From positions 1 to 30,690 of the forward strand of contig NZ_CALBWL010000032.1 of the NCBI RefSeq assembly GCF_937973075.1: DNA of 30,690 nt, read 5' to 3'. How positions within the stretch are numbered: the first letter of the stretch is position 1; each line of letters opens with the position of its first letter. Below are positions 24,108 to 30,690 of this stretch, in pieces. Position numbers and translations under genes: made by a program. Under the pieces are notes generated by a model, which searched no databases, was not told the origin of the DNA, and was given only the letters and a program-made list of their open reading frames with translations. This stretch comes from an uncultured Campylobacter sp. (GTDB taxonomy: Bacteria > Campylobacterota > Campylobacteria > Campylobacterales > Campylobacteraceae).

Positions 24108-24890
24108 TTAGAATTTAAATCCGGGGTTGCCTGGGCGTCTTGCGACGGTCGTATCATCTGCGCTCGCCTTGGAAGCGGGCTTTTTCGCATCGTTCGCGTC
24201 TGATTTCTTAAAAGCGGCGAGTTTGCTGTAAATGCTCAGTTTTTCGCCGTCCGCGCCTAGCTTAGCGTCGTCAAGCTTGCTAGAATTTTCCGCGCCGCAT
24301 AACCTTGCGGGGTTGAATTTTATCCACGATATGATTAGCAAAATCCCCGAAAACGCTGTTACCAGCGACGCTGCGATTAGATACGGCAGCGCGAGGATTA
24401 CGCCTATTTTAGCTAGCGCGCCCAATACTACTTCGCAGGGCCATGCCACGGACACCACTATGCCGTAGATTTTAAATAAATCCACGCCACTAAGTGTGGC
24501 TAGGCGGCAGTTTAATACGCCCCAGATTATCACCGCCGCGCACGTTGAAAGGACGTAGAGCAGGGTGTAGAGTAGACCTAGCATCGCGCCCTCTTTTAGC
24601 GCTACTACCATGGCGCAGTAGCACAAAATCGCGACGATCGGGATGCTTTCTATCAGCCTATAGGTCTTAACGAAGCGCACGCCTAGCGCCTTTTCTAGGC
24701 AAACGAAGCAGTCGTAAAATATCGCTAGCGTCGCTAGTAGCGCTAAAACTCTAAAAATCGCGACTGCGTCCTCGTCTATGTCGCTTACGCCCACCGTGCC
24801 GCTTATGCCGATGCCTAGCAAAATCACGGCACCTAAAACTCCGCGGAATTTCGCCTTGCGAAGCAGATCTTGCTTTGAAATTTCTTTCAT
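24108..24890 (-). CDS. small polytopic membrane protein, divergent member of the local family
   Basis: A 260-aa protein with about six to seven hydrophobic helices up to residue 190 and a charged Lys/Ala/Asp-rich cytosolic-looking tail of about 65 residues. I do not recognise a described family. It resembles the next three genes: CRLATLSGVDLFKIYGIVV aligns with their SLARVSGVSxFRxYVWLC, and ILLIISWIKF with their HLLAWSKIEK. It is therefore probably the oldest, most diverged member of this tandem group. AAAGGA precedes the ATG. The function is unknown. Confidence 0.65.
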   Translation of the reverse strand: MKEISKQDLLRKAKFRGVLGAVILLGIGISGTVGVSDIDEDAVAIFRVLALLATLAIFYDCFVCLEKALGVRFVKTYRLIESIPIVAILCYCAMVVALKEGAMLGLLYTLLYVLSTCAAVIIWGVLNCRLATLSGVDLFKIYGIVVSVAWPCEVVLGALAKIGVILALPYLIAASLVTAFSGILLIISWIKFNPARLCGAENSSKLDDAKLGADGEKLSIYSKLAAFKKSDANDAKKPASKASADDTTVARRPGNPGFKF

Positions 24891-25034
24891 TTTTATCCTT
24901 TGAATTTTCTAAATTTACGCGCTATCTTGCAGCTTCGCTGCGTGCGGCGACGCTGTGCCGGATGGCGCGGCTTGGACATTGCGGTTTAAGACTTGTAAAA
25001 GCGCGCGGTCGCTGCAAAACGAAAGCGCTTCGGC

Positions 25035-25679
25035 TTAGGCGAGCTTTTCTATCTTGCTCCAGGCTAGCAGGTGCACGATGCTAGTTATTATAAGAGCGAC
25101 AAACGGCAAAAATTCCTTAAACGATGTGATGACTAAAGCCGCAACCGAATCGTCAGTTTGTGGCTTGGAGGTAGCCAAACCGAAGGGCCCTGCGCCACAT
25201 AGCCAATTTAGCGCGAAAAACCCCACGCAGAGCCATACATAGATGCGAAAGGCGCTCACGCCGCTTACTCGCGCCAAAGAGAAATTTATGCGAAGCCACG
25301 CTACGATTATGTAGATCGCGGCTGCGGGCACCGCTAAATTCGATATCGTCTCTCCTATCATCTCTTTCATCGTTACTTCTCTGTAACAACCTGCCGGATA
25401 AAATAATAGAAGTGCCACGAAGCATATGCAGAGGATAACGCAGTTGCGGTAAAGCGCCGCCGCTTTTATGCCGCTAAGCTTTGAAATTTTGCGGAGCGCT
25501 CTTAGCCTATAAATCACCGAGAGGCAGATAAGAGCGATAAAAATTCCGCTGACTATCAAGAACATTCCGCCGGAAGCAAGACCTATTACTTTAAAAACCG
25601 CGAGCGCCACCGCCAAAAGCAGATCAATGCCAGTGCTAATCATCCCTTCTCTTTTTACCTGAGATACGAGATCTTGCAT
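25035..25679 (-). CDS. tandem membrane-protein paralogue A
   Basis: A 214-aa protein with about six helices. The N-terminus KREGMISTGIDLLLAVALAVFK and C-terminus HLLAWSKIEKLA are shared with paralogue B and the broken copy C. Two motif copies suggest an internal duplication: LRKISKLSGIKAAALYRNC (about 64-82) and LARVSGVSAFRIYVWLC (about 141-157). AAGG lies about eight bases before the ATG. No function can be assigned; the SG-x(5)-Y pattern at the end of a cytosolic loop is the only conserved feature seen. Confidence 0.7.
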   Translation of the reverse strand: MQDLVSQVKREGMISTGIDLLLAVALAVFKVIGLASGGMFLIVSGIFIALICLSVIYRLRALRKISKLSGIKAAALYRNCVILCICFVALLLFYPAGCYREVTMKEMIGETISNLAVPAAAIYIIVAWLRINFSLARVSGVSAFRIYVWLCVGFFALNWLCGAGPFGLATSKPQTDDSVAALVITSFKEFLPFVALIITSIVHLLAWSKIEKLA

Positions 25680-25777
25680 ACATAAGCCTTTTTGAAATTT
25701 ATCCCGAAGTGTAAAACGCTAATCAAACCGAAAAGAGCGAAATTTTATCGTGACAAGAGGTTTATGAAATTTAAAAT

Positions 25778-26473
25778 TTAAACCTCTGCGCTTATCTTTT
25801 CTATCTTGCTCCAGGCTAGCAGGTGCACGATGCCAGTTATCACAAGAGCGATGAACGGCAGGAGCAGTTTAAGCATTACGACGGCAATAGCCAAAGCTGA
25901 AACCTGCTCGGTCCGCGGCTCGGAGGAAATGGCTATAGCAATAATCGCTACGTTGCATAGTATGTTTAGCACAAAAAGTCCCACACAGAGCCACACATAA
26001 GTCCGAAAGGTACTTACGCCACTTACGCGCGCAAGCGAAAAATTTATGCGAAACCATGCGACGATTATGTAAATAACGCCTACGAAAAGTGCTAGTCCAA
26101 ATATCGCCGCAAATGGATTATCACTCTGCCTGCCGTCTGCGTCAGGCTCCCTCGGATAAAGGTGATTGAGTACGAGCACTAGCGCAAAAAAGCAGACGCA
26201 GATTATTATGCAGTTGCGGTAAAGAGTCGCTGCTTTTATACCGCTAAGCGCTGAAATTTTTCGGAGTGCCTGCAATCTGAAAAATGCCGAAACACAAATA
26301 AAAGCGATCAAAATTCCGCTAGCGATATAATTTATTTCGTCACCCACAAACTTGGGCTCATTGTAAGAGATATATCCTACCACGATAAAAACCGCGGGTA
26401 GCGCCGCTAAAAACAGATCAATGCCGGTGCTGATCATCCCTTCTTTTCTTGCCTGAGATACAATGAATTGCAT
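25778..26473 (-). CDS. tandem membrane-protein paralogue B
   Basis: A 231-aa, six-helix protein close to paralogue A: KEGMISTGIDLFLAALPAVF at the start, LRKISALSGIKAATLYRNC and LARVSGVSTFRTYVWLC in the middle, HLLAWSKIEKISAEV at the end. The loop between the halves differs (PREPDADGRQSDN against PAGCYREVT in A). The ATG at 26473 starts MQFIVSQARKEG in line with the other copies and is preferred over 26518. The nucleotide sequence of the gene ends is nearly the same in A, B and C, showing recent duplication or gene conversion. Confidence 0.7.
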   Translation of the reverse strand: MQFIVSQARKEGMISTGIDLFLAALPAVFIVVGYISYNEPKFVGDEINYIASGILIAFICVSAFFRLQALRKISALSGIKAATLYRNCIIICVCFFALVLVLNHLYPREPDADGRQSDNPFAAIFGLALFVGVIYIIVAWFRINFSLARVSGVSTFRTYVWLCVGLFVLNILCNVAIIAIAISSEPRTEQVSALAIAVVMLKLLLPFIALVITGIVHLLAWSKIEKISAEV

Positions 26474-26581
26474 ATATAAACCCTTTTTAAAAATTTGACC
26501 CGAAGTATATATAAACAAACATAAAATATAAATTAAACCGAAAAGATCGGAATTCTATCGCGACAAGATATTTGCGAAATT

Positions 26582-27177
26582 CTAAACTTTTACGCTTATC
26601 TTTTCTATCTTGCTCCAGGCTAGCAGGTGTACGATGCTAGTTATTATGAGGGTTATGGGGAATATCAAATGGTATAGTGCATTTAATGGAAAAAAGATGA
26701 CGCAGAACCACACATATGTCTCAAAGATCCCCACGCCGCTTACGCGCGCTAGAGCAAAATTTATGCAAAACCACGCTACGGCTATGTAAATTGCGCCTGC
26801 AAACGCTATCAAAATGCACAATATCATTGCCAAATGCTTGTATGAGATCGATAAAGGAATCTATAAAAAGATGCTTGTTATGGCAATGACACAGATGCAG
26901 ACAATTATGCAGTTGCGGTAAAGCGCCGCCGCTTTTATGCCGCTAAGCATTGAAATTTTGCGGAGCGCTCTTAGCCTGAAAAATACCGAAACACAAAAAA
27001 TAGCAAAAAAATTCCGCCAGTGATGATACAGGTAGCCGTCTTGTTGGTGCTAAGCCCTAGCATATCGTCCTTAGCAATATCTAGCGCAACTAAAGTCGCA
27101 GGCACCGCCGCTAAAAACAGATCAATGCCGGTGCTGATCATTCCCTCTTTTCTTGCCTGAAATACGAGATCTTGCAT
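26582..27177 (-). pseudogene. tandem membrane-protein paralogue C, broken by a frameshift and an amber codon
   Basis: Full-length homology to A and B is split over two frames. The N-terminal part (27177 down to about 27012) reads MQDLVFQARKEGMISTGIDL as far as GGIF. There the T7 run on the minus strand (A7 at 27005-27011) shifts the frame; eight bases would restore FRLRALRKISMLSGIKAAA. The continuing frame then meets TAG at 26861-26863, after ITSIFL, and resumes as ILCILIAFAGAIYIAVAW to the conserved end HLLAWSKIEKISVKV. Two lesions make simple phase variation less likely, but the homopolymer site is suggestive. A sequencing error in the run cannot be excluded. Confidence 0.75.
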
Positions 27178-27670
27178 AATAAGCCTTTTTAAAATTTATC
27201 CCGAAGTATACATAAATCGATGTAAAGCAGGAATTAAATAGCTAAATTTAAAATTTTAAATTTTATCGCGGTCAAGTTTGCAGACTGCGGAATTTCAGGA
27301 ATTCTACCAGAGCGAGAATAAGATTCCGTCGCGGGATTTTAAAACGGAATTTCACCTATGGATTTGCGAGGTAGAATTTCGTGGTGGAATTTCAAATCTC
27401 AAGCGATAGCATACTTTCATAGCACGCTTCAAAAGCCGGCAAGCCGCAGGTAGAATTCCGCTATGAGATTTCTGATCGGAATTCCGCGGTAAAATTTCAC
27501 TATGGAATTTAGACTGGAATTCTAAGGCAAAACCTCGATATAAAATTTTAATCAGAATTTCAAGACGGCATTTCAAAACAAAATTTCGCGATTTAAATTT
27601 CACTCAAGACAAAATCCCGCGATTTAAAATTTCGCGCCGATTGATGAGTTGCTTTGTCGCGCCACTCGCA
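27178..27670. repeat. AAATTT-rich spacer, 493 bp
   Basis: No credible gene was found. GGAATTTC/AAAATTTY words recur throughout, in both orientations, separated by short GC-rich pieces. An 83-codon minus frame (27352-27603) is made of these words and is rejected. The spacer separates the membrane-protein group from the importer ATPase. Confidence 0.55.
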
Positions 27671-28435
27671 CTACCTCACCTGCGTGCTGAAAATTTGCGT
27701 GATGCTGGGTATTTGCTCGCCCGCAACGTCAAATTCCGCCGTCTTGATCTGTACGCCGTAGAGCGAGCTAAGCGCGGCTTCGGTTAAAATTTCGTTGCTT
27801 GCGCCGTAGTTGTAGCTAAGATCATTTCGCAAGATCAGTGTGCGATCGGCGACAGCTAGGGCATGGTTAGGCTGGTGAGTGGTAAAAACTATGCTAGCAT
27901 CGCTATTTGAGCGTAGATTTGCGATGAGGCTTAGCACGCGGTCTTGGTTTTTGATATCAAGCGCGCTGGCAGGCTCGTCCAAAAACAGCACGTCGCTACC
28001 GCTAGCTAGGGCTCTAGCAAAGAGCACGAGCTGCCTCTGCCCGCCGCTAAGGGCGTTAAAGCTGCGCTTTTGCAGATGGGTGACGCCTAGCGTATCCAGA
28101 GCGTCAAGGCAGATTTGAATATCCTTTTTGCCCGGTTTTGAAAAGAGGGAGATCTCGCGTACCCGCCCCATCAGTACGATGTCAAGCACGCTGTAATCAA
28201 ACGCGACGTTAAAGCTCTGCGGCAAGAAAGCAAATTTTGCCTTGCGCACGATCTCGCCTTCTTTAGGCTGCAAAATCCCCATCATACACGACATTAGCGT
28301 GCTTTTACCTTGCCCGTTTAAGCCCAAAATCGCTAATGTTTGAGAGCTGGCAAGCTCGAAGCTTAAGTTGCGAAAGCAGAATTTTTCCGCCTCGTAGTAA
28401 AAGCCAGCGTTTTTTACCTCAATTAGATTTTGCAT
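27671..28435 (-). CDS. FecE/BtuD-type ABC importer ATPase
   Basis: A 254-aa ATPase of the iron-chelate/cobalamin uptake class. Walker A is GLNGQGKST (about 38-46), then Q-loop FAFLPQSF, signature ALSGGQRQLVLFARAL, Walker B DVLFLDEPASALD and H-loop FTTHQPNHAL. The D-loop SALD is typical. It energises import through the FecCD-type permease encoded just upstream, overlapping it by 17 nt. The last of three genes transcribed leftward. Substrate cannot be read from the ATPase. Confidence 0.9.
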   Translation of the reverse strand: MQNLIEVKNAGFYYEAEKFCFRNLSFELASSQTLAILGLNGQGKSTLMSCMMGILQPKEGEIVRKAKFAFLPQSFNVAFDYSVLDIVLMGRVREISLFSKPGKKDIQICLDALDTLGVTHLQKRSFNALSGGQRQLVLFARALASGSDVLFLDEPASALDIKNQDRVLSLIANLRSNSDASIVFTTHQPNHALAVADRTLILRNDLSYNYGASNEILTEAALSSLYGVQIKTAEFDVAGEQIPSITQIFSTQVR

Positions 28436-29399
28436 TTTTGGCGCTCCTTTTTAGAAGTAGGGCAAAGATCGGGCTTCCTATGAGAGCGGATAGAATTCCT
28501 AAAGGAATTTCGGCGCTACTTAGCGAGCGAGATAGATCGTCTATTGCCAGCATAAAGATCGCTCCTGCGATGAAGCAGGCAGGCATTAGCTTCACGTGGT
28601 CGCTGCCCGCGATGAGCCTGGTGGCGTGTGGCACCACAAGACCTACCCAGCCGATATTTCCGCTGACGCTAACTTGTACGGCGATCAGAGCAGTGCAAAG
28701 CGCTAGGATCGTGCAGCGCAGAAATTTAACATCCACGCCTAGCACGCGCAAATCATCATCATTTAGGCTGAGTAGATTAAACCGCCATCTCAGCGCGATT
28801 AAGACTGCAGAAGCGGGCAGGGCGATCGCGCACATCAAAATTACTTTATCGTATCCTGCGCTTACGAAGCTTCCTAGTAGCCAAAAGACGATATTAGGTA
28901 ACACTTCCTCATCGTCTGCTAGATACTGCACTAAGCTCGTAAATGCGGCAAATACGCCGTTAATGACTATACCTGCCAAAATGAGTGAGAAAATATCAGC
29001 GCGTGCTACGAATTTTGCCAAAAGATAGAGCAAAAATAGTGCTGCAAGCCCGAAGCAAAATGCAAAACCCGCAAGCCATAAGCCGCTCAATCCTAGCAAG
29101 ATACAAAGCGCGCCGCCGAATGCCGCTGCGGTGCTAACGCCTACGATGTGCGGACCAACGAGTGGGTTTTTAAATACCGCCTGCAAGCTCAAACCCGCGA
29201 TAGCAAGCGCTCCACCGCAAAGGCTGGAGAGTAGAATGCGCGGAATTCTAACATCCATCATCACACTTTTAGCGGCTTCATCGCCGCCTCCGCTAAAGAG
29301 AATTTTAAAAATTTCTCCTAACGGTATATGAAACTGCCCACTAGCGAGCGAGATTAGCGCCAGCACTACCCAAAAAAGAAGCAGGATTAGGTTCAGCAT
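28419..29399 (-). CDS. FecCD-type ABC importer permease
   Basis: A 326-aa inner-membrane permease with about ten helices. Family motifs: ASGQFHIPLGEIFKIL near the start, RIPRILLSSLCGGALAIAGL, FKNPLVGPHIVGVSTAAAFG, LGVDVKFLR, and near the end SGNIGWVGLVVPHATRL and EIPLGILSALIGSPIFALLL. It imports iron-siderophore, haem, cobalamin or a related ligand with the binding protein and ATPase next to it. It starts one base inside the binding-protein stop (TAATG) and overlaps the ATPase gene by 17 nt, so all three are tightly coupled. Confidence 0.92.
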   Translation of the reverse strand: MLNLILLLFWVVLALISLASGQFHIPLGEIFKILFSGGGDEAAKSVMMDVRIPRILLSSLCGGALAIAGLSLQAVFKNPLVGPHIVGVSTAAAFGGALCILLGLSGLWLAGFAFCFGLAALFLLYLLAKFVARADIFSLILAGIVINGVFAAFTSLVQYLADDEEVLPNIVFWLLGSFVSAGYDKVILMCAIALPASAVLIALRWRFNLLSLNDDDLRVLGVDVKFLRCTILALCTALIAVQVSVSGNIGWVGLVVPHATRLIAGSDHVKLMPACFIAGAIFMLAIDDLSRSLSSAEIPLGILSALIGSPIFALLLKRSAKNAKSN

Positions 29400-30445
29400 T
29401 ATTTTTGATATTTGACGCGGTAAAATTTCTCGTAGAATTCCTCTACTTTTTTATCAAAGTTTGCGTCCTTAAAATTTTGCGGATAAAGTTTCATCGCAAG
29501 CCATTCCTCACCAAGCGCCATCGCTTCAGCAGTCGGATGCCCCCAGGCTTTAACGAATTCAGGCATTAGATAAATTCTATCCTCTTTCACGGCGCTAAGA
29601 CCTTTTAATGCAGGGTTTGCTTTAAGTTCGGCAGGTACTTGAGGATAGCGGTTTTGCACTAAGATAATCTGTGGATTCCATGCTAAAATTTGCTCCGGCG
29701 AAACCTGCTTGTAGCCCTTTATATCCGCAGCGGCGACGTTCGTCGCGCCCGCCCTTGCTAGCATTACGCCAGTATATTTACCGCTACCGTAGGTCGTAAG
29801 ATCGGGATTTGCCATATAAACTCTAGGTCTTTTATCTACGATAAAATTGCTAAATTTGGCATTTAAATCAGCTTGTGATTTTCTAACGAAATCTATCAGC
29901 TCAGCGGCATCCTTTTCGTGATTGCTTAGTTCGCCTAGAATTTTAACCCCCTCGTAAAAGCCCTCATCGTAAGCAGCGAAGCTATCGCGTTCATCTTTAA
30001 AGGTCGGATTTAGCTTAGCTTTTTCCTCTTGTGCAGAGCTAAAAAACGAAATGCCTACGACTGGGATTTTTAACTCCTCCATTTTAGCGATATATTCTTT
30101 AGGGAAGTAGTTGACCACTACGACCGCATCGGGCTTTAGACTAAGCAGAGCTTCGTAATTGACATCTTTGATATCGCCCGGATTAGGTAGGTTTTTAAAA
30201 CTCGGCGCCAAGCGATTATACTCTTTGCCTAGGCGCTGCTCCCAGCTTTTTAGGATGCCTACGACCTTATCTTGGGCGTTGATTTCGTTTAAGACATTGA
30301 GCGCTTCGTGGTGTAGCACGACGATACGATTTACTTGATCCGGGATCGTGACCTTACGACCGAGCTGATCGGTAATCGTGCGATCTGCAAAAGCCAGGCT
30401 AGCGCAAAGCGCTGCGCCAAGAAGGATTGAGTGAAGTTTAAGCAT
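29399..30445 (-). CDS. periplasmic substrate-binding protein of the FecBCDE-type importer
   Basis: A 348-aa helical-backbone (class III, TroA-like) binding protein. A signal peptide of about 20 residues ends LAFA. The mature protein begins RTITDQLGRKVTIPDQVNRIVVL, then lobe 1 with PGDIKDVNYEALLSLKPDAVVVV, the long linker helix (about 140-200) and lobe 2 with YGSGKYTGVMLARAGATN and SPEQILAWNPQIILV, ending in FVKAWGHPTAEAMALGEEWLA. It captures the ligand in the periplasm and hands it to the permease. The ligand could be a ferric chelate, haem, cobalamin or an oxyanion such as molybdate. AAGGAG lies just before the ATG. The leader contains a strong hairpin. Confidence 0.9.
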   Translation of the reverse strand: MLKLHSILLGAALCASLAFADRTITDQLGRKVTIPDQVNRIVVLHHEALNVLNEINAQDKVVGILKSWEQRLGKEYNRLAPSFKNLPNPGDIKDVNYEALLSLKPDAVVVVNYFPKEYIAKMEELKIPVVGISFFSSAQEEKAKLNPTFKDERDSFAAYDEGFYEGVKILGELSNHEKDAAELIDFVRKSQADLNAKFSNFIVDKRPRVYMANPDLTTYGSGKYTGVMLARAGATNVAAADIKGYKQVSPEQILAWNPQIILVQNRYPQVPAELKANPALKGLSAVKEDRIYLMPEFVKAWGHPTAEAMALGEEWLAMKLYPQNFKDANFDKKVEEFYEKFYRVKYQK

Positions 30446-30459
30446 TTTTTCTCCTTGAA

Positions 30460-30497
30460 AATTCCGCTAAAATATGCGGGGTTAGAATAGCGGAATT
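30460..30497 (-). promoter_or_regulatory. perfect 10-bp inverted repeat in the importer leader
   Basis: AATTCCGCTA (30460-30469) and TAGCGGAATT (30488-30497) are exact inverse copies with an 18-nt gap. They lie between the -10 box and the ribosome binding site of the binding-protein gene. The site could be an operator for a metal- or ligand-responsive repressor, or an RNA hairpin beside the AAGGAG. Confidence 0.55.
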
Positions 30498-30500
30498 ATA
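30495..30500 (-). promoter_or_regulatory. -10 box of the importer operon
   Basis: A perfect TATAAT on the minus strand, about 50 bp upstream of the binding-protein start. It overlaps the upstream arm of the 10-bp inverted repeat. Confidence 0.5.
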
Positions 30501-30611
30501 GCCGATCGGTATAAAATCCAGATAAATTTTTATATAAATTTCATTTTGTCGTGGGGGATTTCAGATGCTTTCGTAGGGCAGAAATTTGCGATTTTACGCA
30601 AAATTTCGCTA

Positions 30612-30689
30612 TTAAAAATTTCCACCCGTCTCCTCTAGGCTCACAGGATACTGCCCTATGCCCAGCGATACCGCAAATAGCAGGACCCA
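30612..30689 (-). pseudogene. truncated start of another FecCD-type permease (partial)
   Basis: On the minus strand a frame enters from the right edge and reads WVLLFAVSLGIGQYPVSLEE, then GGNF and TAA at 30612-30614. The motif LSLGxGxYPxSLEE is typical of the first helix and following loop of FecCD permeases. The rest of such a protein is not found in any frame beyond the stop, so this looks like a fragment left by recombination or decay. Only 25 codons are visible. Confidence 0.45.
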
Positions 30690-30690
30690 G

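Noticed and set aside
27352..27603. 83-codon minus-strand frame
   Set aside because: Repeat-word composition in a spacer, no ribosome binding site, no coupling to a neighbour.
1..30690. tRNA, rRNA, insertion sequence or prophage genes
   Set aside because: No tRNA T-loop/acceptor pattern, rRNA sequence, transposase or phage structural gene was recognised. The tyrosine recombinase fits a chromosomal XerH better than a mobile integrase.

Overview
The window looks like chromosomal DNA of a Campylobacter, probably one of the higher-GC oral species (C. gracilis is a reasonable guess, not proven). The evidence is gene content: an oorDABC 2-oxoglutarate:ferredoxin oxidoreductase operon next to mdh, a desulforubrerythrin of the C. 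jejuni Rrc type, a XerH-like recombinase, TTG starts, AAGGAG ribosome binding sites and TATAAT -10 boxes. Genes are moderately GC-rich, but the spacers are crowded with AAATTT/AAAATTTY words.

Layout. 1-1432: tail of an upstream gene, a rhomboid protease and a SixA-like phosphatase (+). 1835-2479: desulforubrerythrin (+). 2480-3424: gene-free, with several hairpins. 3425-7071: xerH-like recombinase and an AsmA-like envelope protein (-, overlapping), divergent from mltG (+). 8262-12357: mdh, then oorD-oorA-oorB-oorC (+). sucCD, which lies between mdh and oorD in C. jejuni, is absent; repeat-rich DNA sits there instead. 12559-13950: an AT-rich orphan gene and a glycine-zipper lipoprotein (-). 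14162-14644: a flavodoxin-like gene behind a Fur/PerR-like palindrome (+).

15307-23842 carries a YbhGFSR-type ABC exporter (+): HlyD-like adaptor, fused double-ATPase and two ABC-2 permeases. It is heavily modified. Two repeat-built open frames (268 and 354 codons) fill the spaces between ATPase and permease 1 and between permeases 1 and 2, each joined to its downstream gene by an ATGA overlap. The ATPase linker carries a 24-bp in-frame repeat and permease 1 has a Gly/Ser-rich insertion of about 170 residues. Tandem repeats inside these frames have periods divisible by three (18, 24, 36 bp); an array outside them has a 25-bp period. This is the most unusual part of the window.

24108-27177 (-): four tandem related small membrane proteins, one of them broken by a homopolymer frameshift and an amber codon. 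27671-30445 (-): an overlapping FecBCDE-type importer (binding protein, permease, ATPase) for an iron chelate or similar metal/cofactor ligand, behind a hairpin leader. At the right edge is what looks like the truncated start of another FecCD permease.
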